Below, one piece after another: positions 54,290 to 63,281 of a stretch of DNA of 64,000 nt; positions within the stretch are counted from its first letter, which is position 1, and each line of letters opens with the position of its first letter. The position numbers and the translations under genes are program-made. The stretch comes from Pedobacter sp. FW305-3-2-15-E-R2A2 (GTDB taxonomy: Bacteria > Bacteroidota > Bacteroidia > Sphingobacteriales > Sphingobacteriaceae). The notes beneath the pieces are model-generated. The model was not told the origin of the DNA. It ran no database searches and worked only from the letters and a program-made list of their open reading frames with translations. The stretch lies in contig NZ_CP151803.1 in assembly GCF_038446955.1 (NCBI RefSeq), forward strand, positions 1,426,001-1,490,000, given 5' to 3'.

Positions 54290-54433
54290 CTGTTAAATTG
54301 CTGTTAATCAGTTCATTTTTTTGAATGTAAAAGCCTATTTACACAATTATGTAAAAATGACTTTGAACTATCTGTTTTTATTGCGATTTTAATTGTTTAA
54401 ACGCATATTTAATAAGAATTAAGGCATAATATT

Positions 54434-54700
54434 ATGATAGGGGAATTAATCGAAAAAGAGTCAATTGACATCAGTCAGATCATACCTGCTGAACAAAACC
54501 ATACAGAAGAATTGAGAGATAAGCTGAACTCTGCACAGCGACTTGGAAATGAGTTTAAATCTAAGGCAGATATCTCCTTCAATACCAAGGAAGGACCGCG
54601 AACGGTTTCTACGACCGTTTGGTCAGTAACAGAAAAGTACATTCAACTGAAAAACGGGATTCACATTCCTTTGAACAGTTTGTTAGCTATAGAATTTTAA
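54434..54700 (+). CDS. conserved-looking small hypothetical protein
   Basis: 88 residues without a signal. An N-terminal acidic and helical part (ELIEKESIDISQIIPAEQNH) is followed by a small beta domain (KADISFNTKEGPRTVSTTVW, SVTEKYIQLKNGIHIPLNSL). The last segment resembles Sm-like or PilZ-like strands, but I cannot name a family. The codon pattern looks coding. It is 144 bases after the protease gene and ends 3 bases before the convergent M28 gene. Confidence 0.6.
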   Translation: MIGELIEKESIDISQIIPAEQNHTEELRDKLNSAQRLGNEFKSKADISFNTKEGPRTVSTTVWSVTEKYIQLKNGIHIPLNSLLAIEF

Positions 54701-54703
54701 GGC

Positions 54704-55666
54704 TTATTGCTTTTTCATCCGCAATTTCTCTCTGAAGATGGATTGTAGATTACGTTCTTTATCGATGTTGTTGATGATTTCCAGGATGGAAGCCGCAGCA
54801 TCGATAAAGAACTTTTTGTTGATGTTCTGATATTCATCTGAGGCCTTATGGTAATCTTTATGGTCTTCCACACCGAAGTAGATGAAAGGAATGTCTTTTG
54901 CATTAAATGAACCCTGATCACTTTGATTCGTCCAGTCTTCATGACCTGTTTTAGGATCGTCATGCCCCAGTAATACCTTGATCCGGGGATCTGTAGTGAT
55001 GAAATACTTCTTTAATTCGGGATACTTGTAAGTCCCGCAGGCATACAATTCACCTTTGTCATTATGGCTGATCATGTCCATATTGATGTTGAGCTTAATC
55101 TTTTCCAATGCTACCGGCGGTTTTTCTACAAATGCCTTTGAGCCTCTTAAACCCATTTCTTCCGCATCGAAAGCGGCGAAGATTAGTGTGTAATTGGGCT
55201 TGTTATTTTTATAATATTCCGCAAATTTTAACAAGGCAGCGATACCAGAGGCATTGTCGTCCGCGCCATTGTACACCTCGTTATTCATGATGCCCACATG
55301 ATCATAATGAGCGGAGATCACGATAATCTCTTCATTTTTTCCGGGAATGCAGGCCAGCATGTTCTTTCCGAAGATCTCTACTCCTTTATTGTTTCTGAAA
55401 GAGAAAACCTGCTCATATCCAGAAAGCAAAGGGATGGGTTTTAAGCCGATTTGCTTAAATCTGGCGCTAAGATATGTCCTAGCCATTTCTGCGCCCTTGG
55501 TGCCGGTCTTGCGTCCTTCATAAGCATCCGAAGAGAGTACCTCCACATCTTTAAGCAATTGTTGTTCTGCTTTTGAGAAATGTAGGGCAGTTTGTGCCTG
55601 TGCAGGTTTCTTTGCAGAATTGCAACTCAGCAACACAACGAATGGTAATAACAGGTATAATTTCAT
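54704..55666 (-). CDS. M28 family zinc metallopeptidase, lipoprotein
   Basis: 320 residues from the ATG at 55666, which gives a lipoprotein signal (LLPFVVLLSC, Cys15); a longer frame to 55726 is unlikely. Zinc-binding elements are SAHYDHVG (His, Asp), NGADDNASGIAALL (bridging Asp), FDAEEMGLRGS (catalytic and metal Glu) and INMDMISHN. The last His is likely in the YFGVEDHKDYHKASD segment. M28 enzymes are aminopeptidases or glutaminyl cyclase-like enzymes outside the cytoplasm. Confidence 0.92.
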   Translation of the reverse strand: MKLYLLLPFVVLLSCNSAKKPAQAQTALHFSKAEQQLLKDVEVLSSDAYEGRKTGTKGAEMARTYLSARFKQIGLKPIPLLSGYEQVFSFRNNKGVEIFGKNMLACIPGKNEEIIVISAHYDHVGIMNNEVYNGADDNASGIAALLKFAEYYKNNKPNYTLIFAAFDAEEMGLRGSKAFVEKPPVALEKIKLNINMDMISHNDKGELYACGTYKYPELKKYFITTDPRIKVLLGHDDPKTGHEDWTNQSDQGSFNAKDIPFIYFGVEDHKDYHKASDEYQNINKKFFIDAAASILEIINNIDKERNLQSIFREKLRMKKQ

Positions 55667-55812
55667 CTTTTGATCTGGTTCCAGGTAGCTAAAGGTAATT
55701 ATATTAGCTGACATCTCCTTCGACATCTGATTGTCAAAACTTAAATCAGCATGGAATGTTTTTAAAATAGGAGTTAATTTGAGCTCAGTACATCATTAAA
55801 AATAAGATATAA

Positions 55813-56796
55813 ATGGAATATAGACGTTTAGGTAAATCAGGATTACAGGTGAGTGCGCTTTCTTTAGGAAGCTGGCTAACCTTTGGACAACAGATCAGCG
55901 ATAAAACAGCCGATGAGTTAATGGGAATTGCTTATGATGCCGGGGTTAACTTTTTCGACAATGCTGAGGGCTATGCGGAAGGGAAATCGGAAGAGGTGAT
56001 GGGTAAAATTCTTAAATCCCATAAATGGGAGCGGGAATCTTTCGTGGTGTCCAGTAAGGTGTTTTTTGGCACGGAAAATAAAGGGCCAAATAGAGTTGGT
56101 TTATCGCGTAAGCACGTGATAGAAGCTTGTAATGCCGCATTGAGACGCTTACAGGTAGATTATCTTGATCTTTATTTCTGCCATAGGCCGGATAAGAATA
56201 CGCCGGTTGAAGAAACCGTATGGGCAATGAATACCTTATTACAACAAGGGAAAATTCTGTACTGGGGAACCTCTGAATGGAGTGCTTCGGAGATCATGGA
56301 AGCGATCAGGGTTGCAAAGCAATACAATTTGATCGGTCCAACGATGGAACAACCTCAATACAACCTGTTGGAGCGGAATAAGATGGAGAACGAATACTTG
56401 TTACTGTTCAAAGAATACGGGTTGGGCACCACGATCTGGTCGCCATTAGCATCCGGTTTATTGTCTGGTAAATATACTTCAGGAAATACCAAAGATACCC
56501 GTCTGGAACTGAAAGGGATGGAATGGCTGAAAGATGCGGTTTTAAATGAAGAGAAGCTTAAAAAGGCGGAGAAACTGCAGGGATTGGCAGATCAGCTAAA
56601 CGTGCCTTTGGCGAAACTTTCGTTGGCCTGGTGCCTTAAGAATCCGAATGTAAGTACGGTGATTTTGGGTGCTTCGAAGACTGCACAGTTAAAAGAAAAC
56701 CTGACTACTCTGGAAGTGCTTCCTTTGTTAACGGAAGAAGTGCTGACGAAAATAGAAGACATCATGCAGACCAAGCCTCATTTGCCGCAGTTTTAA
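55813..56796 (+). CDS. aldo/keto reductase (potassium-channel beta-subunit-like)
   Basis: 327 residues. It begins MEYRRLGKSGLQVSALSLGSW. The catalytic tetrad region is NFFDNAEGYAEGKSEEVMG (Asp, Tyr), VVSSKVFFG (Lys) and YFCHRPDKNTPVEET (His). TTIWSPLASGLLSGKYTSG and the C-terminal VSTVILGASKTAQLKEN bind NADPH. The sequence is close to the KvBeta/YghZ branch. The substrate is probably a small carbonyl compound. It is monocistronic, with a terminator 16 bases past the stop. Confidence 0.94.
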   Translation: MEYRRLGKSGLQVSALSLGSWLTFGQQISDKTADELMGIAYDAGVNFFDNAEGYAEGKSEEVMGKILKSHKWERESFVVSSKVFFGTENKGPNRVGLSRKHVIEACNAALRRLQVDYLDLYFCHRPDKNTPVEETVWAMNTLLQQGKILYWGTSEWSASEIMEAIRVAKQYNLIGPTMEQPQYNLLERNKMENEYLLLFKEYGLGTTIWSPLASGLLSGKYTSGNTKDTRLELKGMEWLKDAVLNEEKLKKAEKLQGLADQLNVPLAKLSLAWCLKNPNVSTVILGASKTAQLKENLTTLEVLPLLTEEVLTKIEDIMQTKPHLPQF

Positions 56797-56812
56797 GATC
56801 GGCAGGGTAAAC

Positions 56813-56849
56813 AAAAAGGCCGGTGTTTTATGCAAACACCGGCCTTTTT
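56813..56849. terminator. bidirectional terminator between aldo/keto reductase and gap
   Basis: AAAAAGGCCGGTGTTT and AAACACCGGCCTTTTTT form a 16-bp stem with a 5-base loop, with A and T runs on both flanks. Confidence 0.92.
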
Positions 56850-56866
56850 TATTGCTTTAAAAGGGA

Positions 56867-58315
56867 CTAATAATAAGTTAACCTCACTACTCCTGCTAAT
56901 TTTTTAGCCAGACGGATCACCTGTCTGGTATAGCCGTATTCATTATCGTACCAGGTATAAAGTACTACTGATTTATTATCTTTTGCCATAATCGTTGCCG
57001 GGCCATCAACGATGGAAGCATGACTGTTTCCGATTAAATCGGTACTTACCAGCTCATTGGAGATGGAATATTCGATTTGTTCAGACAGGTCGCCGAAAAG
57101 AGAAGCTTGTCTTAAGATTTCGCTTACTTCTTCTTTGGAAGTCACTTTGTTTAACGATAAGTTCAGGATCGCCAGGGAAACGTTTGGTGTAGGAACACGC
57201 ACGGCATTTCCGGTTAGCTTTCCACCCAGGTGAGGGATTACTTTTGCTACTGCTTTATCTGCACCGGTTTCAGTGATCACCAGGTTTAATGCTGCAGCTC
57301 TGCCTCTTCTATATTTTTTATGGTAATTGTCTAACAGGTTCTGGTCATTTGTATAAGAGTGAACCGTTTCGATATGTCCTTTTTCGATTCCAAAAGCATC
57401 ATCAATTAACTTCAATACCGGTACGATGGCATTGGTAGTACAGGATGCATTGGATAAAATGGTTTCATTTGCGTAATCAATATGCGCATCGTTGATTCCT
57501 GCCACCACGTTAGGAATATCTCCTTTAGCAGGTGCAGTCAATAAAACCTTGCTGATTCCTTTGGCAGTCAGGTGTCTGCCTAACCCTTCGCGGTCGCGGA
57601 AAATCCCTGTATTGTCAATCAGTAAAGCATCATGGATGTCATAAAGCGTATAATCAACTTCATCGGGCTGCTTGGCTTCGATGAAAAAGATCGTCTGACC
57701 ATTGATGATCAGTGCTTTGTTTTCAAAATCCTCGATAATCGTTCCATTGAAAGGACCGTGGATCGAATCTGTGCGCAATAACTCTGCTCTTTTGATCAGT
57801 TCTTCATCGCTATAGCTTCTGGTTACAATTGCTCTTAAACGCAATTGTTCTCCTTTACCTGCCTGAAGGATCAGTTCACGTGCGGCGATACGTCCAATAC
57901 GCCCAAAACCAAAAAGAACAACGTCTTTCGGTTTTAAGCTGATTTTGTCTTTACCGATGTGTTTGCTAAGTTTGCTCACTACAAAGTCGTGCATTGTAGG
58001 GTAATTGTTGTTGTCTTCCAGCCATTCTGAAGCTAGTCTGCCAATGTCAACACGTGATGGGGCGAGGTTACATTTAGAAATGGTCACAGCAAGTTCCAGT
58101 GTTTCGTAAATGCTGATGTCTTTGCCGCTTACTTCTTTTGCATATTGGTGATGCGCAAGTATTTCACTGCTTCCAACATCAAATAAAGGTTTACGGAATA
58201 GTACCAGTTCAATAGATCTGTCGAACCACAATTGGCCAACAACATTAATCAATTCAATCGCTTTTTTTTCTTTTTCAATCCAACTTTGGAATTCGGATTG
58301 GTATTTCTTTAGCAT
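56867..58315 (-). CDS. gap: glyceraldehyde-3-phosphate dehydrogenase, long form
   Basis: 482 residues, about 145 more than classical GAPDH. The N-terminal 125 residues are an extra helical domain; the NAD-binding domain starts at FGFGRIGRIAARELI. The active-site Cys292 is in LSNASCTTNAIVPVL, with the phosphate-site phrase TPNVSLAILNL and the C-terminal WYDNEYGYTRQVIRL. The long form is known in Bacteroidota and Gammaproteobacteria. It catalyses the glycolytic or gluconeogenic oxidation step. A TACTTTTG box (reverse complement 58344-58351) lies directly after the rpoD terminator. Confidence 0.95.
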   Translation of the reverse strand: MLKKYQSEFQSWIEKEKKAIELINVVGQLWFDRSIELVLFRKPLFDVGSSEILAHHQYAKEVSGKDISIYETLELAVTISKCNLAPSRVDIGRLASEWLEDNNNYPTMHDFVVSKLSKHIGKDKISLKPKDVVLFGFGRIGRIAARELILQAGKGEQLRLRAIVTRSYSDEELIKRAELLRTDSIHGPFNGTIIEDFENKALIINGQTIFFIEAKQPDEVDYTLYDIHDALLIDNTGIFRDREGLGRHLTAKGISKVLLTAPAKGDIPNVVAGINDAHIDYANETILSNASCTTNAIVPVLKLIDDAFGIEKGHIETVHSYTNDQNLLDNYHKKYRRGRAAALNLVITETGADKAVAKVIPHLGGKLTGNAVRVPTPNVSLAILNLSLNKVTSKEEVSEILRQASLFGDLSEQIEYSISNELVSTDLIGNSHASIVDGPATIMAKDNKSVVLYTWYDNEYGYTRQVIRLAKKLAGVVRLTYY

Positions 58316-58343
58316 GCGTGGAATATTTTTGGTTAGAATGGCA

Positions 58344-58382
58344 CAAAAGTAAAAAAGATTGAGCGAGTACCCAATCTTTTTT
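58344..58382 (-). terminator. rpoD terminator fused to the gap -7 box
   Basis: The minus strand reads AAAAAAGATTG - 10-base loop - CAATCTTTTTT, followed at once by ACTTTTG. The T tract therefore forms part of TACTTTTG, a TAnnTTTG-type box for gap about 30 bases before its start. Confidence 0.75.
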
Positions 58383-58425
58383 ACTTATATAATTTACCAC
58401 CCTGGCTGGCTGAGCTGAATTTTGC

Positions 58426-59286
58426 TTATCCCAGGTATGATTTTAATATTTTACTTCTGGAAGTATGACGAAGGCGTTGTAAGGCTTTGTCTTTGATCTG
58501 GCGAACACGTTCACGGGTTAAGTTAAATTTCTCTCCGATCTCTTCAAGAGACAGGGGATGATTGGTGCTTAATCCAAAGAAAAGAACGATGATTTCGCGT
58601 TCACGTTCTGTTAGTGTAGACAGGGAACGTTTGATCTCTTCAGAAAGAGATTCATTGATCAGGCTGCTATCTGTATTTGGCTCATGGTTTTCCAATACAT
58701 CTAATAATGTATTTTCTTCACCCTGAACAAATGGAGCATCCATAGATACGTGACGTCCGGAGTTACTTAAAGTATCGGAGATCTTATCTACCGTAGTTTC
58801 TAAGATATCTGCTAATTCTTCCGGAGAAGGCTCACGCTCAAATTCCTGCTCTAATTTAGAGAAGGCTTTACTGATTTTACTTAGGGAACCAACTTGATTT
58901 AATGGCAAACGAACGATACGGCTTTGCTCTGCAATAGCCTGCAATATAGACTGACGGATCCACCACACCGCATAAGAGATAAACTTGAAACCTTTGGTCT
59001 CATCAAAACGTTTTGCAGCTTTAATTAAACCAAGGTTACCCTCATTAATTAAATCTCCTAACGTTAAACCTTGATTTTGATATTGTTTTGCTACGGAAAC
59101 CACGAAACGTAGGTTAGTCTTTGTTAAACGTTCTAATGCGGCCTGATCTCCCTCGCGTATTTTTCTTGCTAATATTACTTCTTCTTCGGCGGTGATTAAA
59201 TCTACTTTACCAATTTCGTGAAGGTATTTGTCTAAAGATTGACTTTCGCGATTGGTAATGGATTGCGTGATTTTGAGTTGTCTCAT
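58426..59286 (-). CDS. rpoD: primary RNA polymerase sigma factor
   Basis: 286 residues. It lacks region 1.1, as is normal for Bacteroidota primary sigma factors. Region 1.2 ([20 protein letters not shown]) is followed by region 2 with [17 protein letters not shown] and [18 protein letters not shown], region 3 ([16 protein letters not shown]) and region 4.2 HTH ([20 protein letters not shown]). It recognises the TTTG/TAnnTTTG promoters seen throughout the window. A TACTTTTG box about 40 bases upstream of the start suggests self-recognition. Confidence 0.95.
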   Translation of the reverse strand: MRQLKITQSITNRESQSLDKYLHEIGKVDLITAEEEVILARKIREGDQAALERLTKTNLRFVVSVAKQYQNQGLTLGDLINEGNLGLIKAAKRFDETKGFKFISYAVWWIRQSILQAIAEQSRIVRLPLNQVGSLSKISKAFSKLEQEFEREPSPEELADILETTVDKISDTLSNSGRHVSMDAPFVQGEENTLLDVLENHEPNTDSSLINESLSEEIKRSLSTLTEREREIIVLFFGLSTNHPLSLEEIGEKFNLTRERVRQIKDKALQRLRHTSRSKILKSYLG

Positions 59287-59761
59287 TTATATGCTTTGGT
59301 ACTCGTTATGTGTTTGAACGTGCAAAAGTAAGAATTTAAAGGTAATTTGAAAACATAAATTCCTGAAAATGTTACAGTTTACAACTGTTATTTCTACAAT
59401 ATTTTAACAGCAATAATTATTCCAAAATACTTTTGTCAGTATTTTGAGCCCTTATTGATTGTTGACATGTATTTATTGTAAATCAATAAACATGTTATGA
59501 TTTGTAATAATAAATGCCTTATGTTTGCATAGAAATATGCTTTGTCTTGCAGAAGTCAGAAAGTGAAAATTACCTAAAGCTGAAATTTTTATTCTGACAA
59601 TGATAGGACACTGCCATCTGACATAAAATGAAAAGAATTGAAAAAAGTTGCAATTTACCTTTTTGACAGATAAACATGCACATGCCTTTGCTGATGTATT
59701 TAGCTGATGTATTTAAAAAAGGGCATCAATGGACTGAGGAATTGGAGTTAATCGTGTAAAT
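59287..59761. other. AT-rich non-coding interval with several palindromes
   Basis: It holds the rpoD promoter at its left end. Two clear inverted repeats are AAAATAC/GTATTTT at 59424-59445 and ACATGTATTTATTG / CAATAAACATGT at 59465-59495. GCTGATGTATTTA is repeated in tandem near 59691-59715, just before the XRE gene. I see no gene in it. Confidence 0.5.
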
Positions 59762-59974
59762 ATGGCAATAATTGTAAATCTTGATGTGATGCTGGCGAGA
59801 AGAAAGATGTCTCTTACTGAGTTAAGTGAGCGGGTAGGAATTACGATGTCGAATCTTTCTATCTTGAAGACAGGTAAAGCAAAGGCGGTAAGGCTGGAGA
59901 CGCTGAATGCCATCTGCGAAGTATTGGACTGTCAGCCTGGAGATATTCTGGAGTACAGTGCGATCGAATCATAG
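59762..59974 (+). CDS. small XRE/Cro-type HTH regulator
   Basis: 70 residues forming a single helix-turn-helix domain: VNLDVMLARRKMSLTELSER, ITMSNLSILKTGKAKAVRLE, LNAICEVLDCQPGDILEY. This matches the YozG/HTH_26 subgroup, often encoded next to a small membrane protein, which is absent here. It probably regulates itself; the palindromes in the 475 bases upstream are candidate sites. Confidence 0.87.
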   Translation: MAIIVNLDVMLARRKMSLTELSERVGITMSNLSILKTGKAKAVRLETLNAICEVLDCQPGDILEYSAIES

Positions 59975-60011
59975 CCCTGTACTCCGGAATGTCCCTATCA
60001 TTTTATGCGGA

Positions 60012-60341
60012 TTAAGTCAGGTCTGAAATCTCCGCTTCCGGCGCATTCTTTTTCACAGATTCAATTCCGTTATCGCGACTTGCTTCTGACTCATACATTT
60101 CACTCGTTCCGATCACTTGTCCGTTGGTGGCTTTTAAATTAAAATACGGTTTTCCGTTTGTCGAGGTTTTCTTGTCAAACTTGCTGTCGTCTTTTGAGTT
60201 CTTTTTAACGGATTCAATTCCATTGATGCAATTGCTTTTGGTGGTATAGCCTTCACTTGTTAAGATAACCTGGCCATTACCTGCTTTCAGATCGAACTGA
60301 AATTCGTTGTTTTTTCGTGTTTTGATCTCGAATTTTCCCAT
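60012..60341 (-). CDS. YegP family (DUF1508) protein, two repeats
   Basis: 109 residues made of two DUF1508 repeats: first FEIKTRKNNEFQFDLKAGNG with QVILTSEGYTTKSNCINGIE and SVKKN, second FDKKTSTNGKPYFNLKATNG with QVIGTSEMYESEASRDNGIE and SVKKN. YegP proteins are small dimeric beta-alpha proteins of unknown role. It is monocistronic. A perfect 18-bp palindrome CTGTTAAAGCTTTAACAG lies upstream at 60432-60449. Confidence 0.9.
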   Translation of the reverse strand: MGKFEIKTRKNNEFQFDLKAGNGQVILTSEGYTTKSNCINGIESVKKNSKDDSKFDKKTSTNGKPYFNLKATNGQVIGTSEMYESEASRDNGIESVKKNAPEAEISDLT

Positions 60342-60431
60342 AATTGTTCTTTTAGTTTGTTTTCTAGGTTGACTTTAATAATCCAATTTATAAAAAACAA
60401 AGGTTAAACAAAAATCCAAGCTGTTATTTTT

Positions 60432-60449
60432 CTGTTAAAGCTTTAACAG
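60432..60449. promoter_or_regulatory. perfect 18-bp palindrome upstream of the YegP gene
   Basis: CTGTTAAAGCTTTAACAG is its own reverse complement. It lies 91 bases before the YegP start and may be an operator for a dimeric regulator. Confidence 0.4.
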
Positions 60450-60473
60450 GAGGGGGATTCAGCTGGTCGTGTC

Positions 60474-60630
60474 CGGGTAGTGTTATGGTTGAGTGGTGAT
60501 ACTGGTCGACTCTTCTCTATGTTTCGTTCGACTCTTCTTCGAGTCGGAGTCGAAGAACACTTGCAAAGACTTCGCACCATATTCGGCCGGAACACAGAGA
60601 ACGATACAACTCAACCACAACGCTACCCGA
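60474..60630. repeat. large imperfect inverted repeat between the MBL and YegP genes
   Basis: CGGGTAGTGTTATGGTTGAG (60474-60493) recurs in inverse at 60610-60629 with two differences. A second arm pair, TTCTCTATGTTTCG near 60513-60526, recurs in inverse near 60588-60601. The centre holds nested palindromes CGACTC-TTCTTC-GAGTCG and TTCGACTC/GAGTCGAA. It ends 7 bases before the MBL stop codon's last base. Confidence 0.6.
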
Positions 60631-60636
60631 ACCGTA

Positions 60637-61476
60637 TTAGATGCTCGCCAGGTCAAACGTACGGTCCAGTCTGATGCCTTTTTCGGTCTGTTGAAGCGTA
60701 CAACATTCATTAACCGCATCATGTTCCAATACCAGAATGTATTCCTTCTCTGCGGCTTCCTGAAGGAAAGATTTCTTCTCCGTCAGGGTGGTTAAAGGAA
60801 ACATGTCATAAGCCATGACGTAAGGCAAAGGAATGTGTCCTACAGAAGGCAGTAAATCTGCCATATATACCAGGGTTTTACCTTTATATTGAATTTGTGG
60901 AAGCATCATTGCATCGGTATGGCCGTAAGCAAAACGAATGTTGATGCCCTCGTGAAAGGAAACGCCCTCTACATCTTCGACGAAACGCAATTGTCCGCTT
61001 TCCTGGATGGGCAGGATGTTCTCTTTCAGGAAGGAAGCTTTTTCTCTGTCGTTGGGATTGACCGCCCAGTCCCAGTGTTTGGCATTGCTCCAGTAAAAGG
61101 CATTTTTAAACGCAGGGCGAAGTTTATCTCCCTGGCGGACAATCGAACCTCCGCAATGGTCGAAATGTAAATGCGTTAAAAAGACATCGGTAATGTCATC
61201 CCGGGAGAAACCTTTTGCAGCCAGAGATTTGTCTAATGTATCTTCTCCATGAAGGTAATAATGCCCCATAAATTTCTCGTCCTGTTTGTCGCCAATGCCG
61301 TTGTCGATTAAAATCAGGCGGTCTCCGTCTTCAACCAGCAGGCAGCGCATGGCCCAGGTACACATGTTATTCGCATCAGCAGGGGTACTTTTCTGCCAGA
61401 TAGATTTTGGAACGACACCAAACATGGCACCTCCGTCTAATTTAAACAATCCGGTATCAATCGTATGTAAGTTCAT
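60637..61476 (-). CDS. MBL-fold metallo-hydrolase
   Basis: 279 residues with the metallo-beta-lactamase motif THLHFDHCGG and later histidines in FAYGHTDAMMLP and VLEHDAVNE. An acidic ligand is likely in VYMADLLPSVGHIPL. The layout resembles the lactonase/YtnP-like group, so a quorum-quenching or other lactonase activity is possible but unproven. It has no signal peptide. A large hairpin follows its stop. The T tract of the lpd terminator lies just upstream. Confidence 0.9.
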   Translation of the reverse strand: MNLHTIDTGLFKLDGGAMFGVVPKSIWQKSTPADANNMCTWAMRCLLVEDGDRLILIDNGIGDKQDEKFMGHYYLHGEDTLDKSLAAKGFSRDDITDVFLTHLHFDHCGGSIVRQGDKLRPAFKNAFYWSNAKHWDWAVNPNDREKASFLKENILPIQESGQLRFVEDVEGVSFHEGINIRFAYGHTDAMMLPQIQYKGKTLVYMADLLPSVGHIPLPYVMAYDMFPLTTLTEKKSFLQEAAEKEYILVLEHDAVNECCTLQQTEKGIRLDRTFDLASI

Positions 61477-61501
61477 ATCGCATTCGGTTAAGGAAAATAT
61501 A

Positions 61502-61540
61502 AAAGTAAAAAAAAACCTGTTGAAAGCTCAACAGGTTTTT
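61502..61540 (-). terminator. Rho-independent terminator of lpd
   Basis: The minus strand reads AAAAACCTGTTGA - GCTT - TCAACAGGTTTTT followed by more T. It lies 20 bases past the lpd stop and 26 bases before the MBL start. Confidence 0.92.
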
Positions 61541-61559
61541 CTTCTCGTTTATTTATGGA

Positions 61560-62948
61560 TTACAAGTGAATTACTTCACCGTAAGCGTCAGCAGTTGCTT
61601 CCATGATCGCTTCACTCATAGTTGGGTGAGGATGGACAGATTTCAGCATTTCATGACCTGTAGTTTCCAGTTTACGGGCTACAACGATCTCAGCGATCAT
61701 TTCAGTCACATTTGCACCGATCATGTGTGCGCCAAGCAATTCTCCGTATTTGGCATCGTAGATCATTTTTACAAAACCATCTTTAGCACCGGCAGCACTG
61801 GCTTTACCTGAAGCAGAGAAAGGGAATTTACCGATCTTCAACTCATATCCGGCAGCTTTGGCAGCTTTCTCCGTATAACCAACAGAAGCGATTTCAGGGC
61901 TGCAATAAGTACATCCCGGGATGTTGTTGTAATCTAAAGGTTCTGGTTTATGTCCAGCGATTTTCTCTACGCAGATGATTCCTTCTGCGGAAGCGACATG
62001 CGCTAAAGCCTGACCAGAAACGATATCACCAATTGCATAATAACCTTTTACGTTGGTATTGTAGAATTCATCCACAACAACTTTACCTTTTTCAGTTTTG
62101 ATGCCGGTTTCTTCTAAACCTATATTTTCTATGTTGGCCACTACACCAGCAGCAGAAAGAACGATGTCACATTCTAAAGTCTGCATACCTGAAGCTGTTT
62201 TTACCTGAACTTTACAACCTGTACCGCTGGTATCAACAGATTCTACGCTCGAAGAAGTCATCACTTCGATGCCTGCTTTTTTGAAGCTGCGTAATAATTG
62301 TTTTGAAATGTCTTCATCTTCTACAGGAACGATGTTTTCCATGAATTCAACTACAGTTACTTTCGTTCCTAAGGTGGCATAGAAATAAGCAAATTCCACA
62401 CCGATAGCACCTGAACCTACAACAACCATAGATTTCGGTTGCTCAGGAAGGACCATTGCCTGTCTGTAGCCAATGATTTTTTTACCGTCTTGTTTTAAGT
62501 TAGGCAATTCTCTTGATCTGCCACCTGTAGCCAATATAATACTGGTTGCAGTATATTCTTTCTGTGTTCCGTCTGCAGCTTTAACTTCCACCTTGTTTCC
62601 AGGTTTCGCTTTACCGGTACCCATGATCACATCAATTTTGTTCTTCTTCATTAAGAATTGAACACCTTTGCTCATGCCATCGGCAACACCACGGCTGCGT
62701 TTAATTACTGCTGCAAAATCAGCTTCAGCCGCTGCAGTTTTGATTCCGTATTCCGCAGCATGGTTGATGTATTCAAAAACCTGTGCACTTTTTAACAAGG
62801 CTTTGGTAGGGATACAACCCCAGTTAAGGCAGATTCCGCCTAAAGATTCGCGTTCTACTACTGCAGTTTTCAAACCTAACTGAGAAGCTCTTATTGCAGC
62901 TACATATCCACCAGGACCGCTGCCTATTACAATTACATCGTAGTTCAT
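61560..62948 (-). CDS. lpdA: dihydrolipoyl dehydrogenase
   Basis: 462 residues. FAD site VIVIGSGPGGYVAAIRA, redox-active disulfide GGICLNWGCIPTKALLK, NAD site VVGSGAIGVEFAYFYATLG, second FAD motif GYYAIGDIV, and the catalytic His-Glu pair in SVHPHPTMSEAIMEA are all intact. It reoxidises lipoamide in 2-oxoacid dehydrogenase and glycine cleavage complexes. It stands alone here. A TAATTTTG box lies upstream, about 45 bases before the start. Confidence 0.96.
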   Translation of the reverse strand: MNYDVIVIGSGPGGYVAAIRASQLGLKTAVVERESLGGICLNWGCIPTKALLKSAQVFEYINHAAEYGIKTAAAEADFAAVIKRSRGVADGMSKGVQFLMKKNKIDVIMGTGKAKPGNKVEVKAADGTQKEYTATSIILATGGRSRELPNLKQDGKKIIGYRQAMVLPEQPKSMVVVGSGAIGVEFAYFYATLGTKVTVVEFMENIVPVEDEDISKQLLRSFKKAGIEVMTSSSVESVDTSGTGCKVQVKTASGMQTLECDIVLSAAGVVANIENIGLEETGIKTEKGKVVVDEFYNTNVKGYYAIGDIVSGQALAHVASAEGIICVEKIAGHKPEPLDYNNIPGCTYCSPEIASVGYTEKAAKAAGYELKIGKFPFSASGKASAAGAKDGFVKMIYDAKYGELLGAHMIGANVTEMIAEIVVARKLETTGHEMLKSVHPHPTMSEAIMEATADAYGEVIHL

Positions 62949-63281
62949 ATCTTATATAAAGGAATTTTAACTTAAGTAATTGCCAAAATTAAAAAAATTG
63001 TTCATTAATACCGCTTCTAAGATTTTTGTAAAGACGTTTTAGTCGATATAATTTGAAGATGTTACATTTTTATGAAGGAGATCTGTTTTTTGGAGAAAAA
63101 ACAATTTGCTGGTAAACTGAAAGTTAGATATGTTAAATAACATGTTAAATGTTGAAAAATATTGTGATATTTAATAATAATTTAACATTGAAACCAAGGC
63201 ACTGGATAAATTAATATTTACCTTTGTCGCGATATTTAATATTGGAATATCATAAAAAAACGAAAAGTAATTAAAAAAAGT
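62949..63281. other. AT-rich interval between divergent lpd and TonB-dependent receptor genes
   Basis: It holds the lpd promoter at its left end and the receptor promoter at its right end. In between, short inverted phrases built on GTTAAAT/ATTTAAC recur at about 63130-63190. No gene is seen. Confidence 0.5.
63219..63226 (+). promoter_or_regulatory. TACCTTTG -7 box of the TonB-dependent receptor gene
   Basis: An exact TAnnTTTG match 56 bases before the ATG at 63282, leaving a leader of about 50 bases. No good TTTG is found at the -33 position. Confidence 0.5.

Noticed and set aside
59287..59761. The palindrome-rich gap as a replication origin.
   Set aside because: No cluster of DnaA boxes and no dnaA, dnaN or similar origin genes adjoin it.
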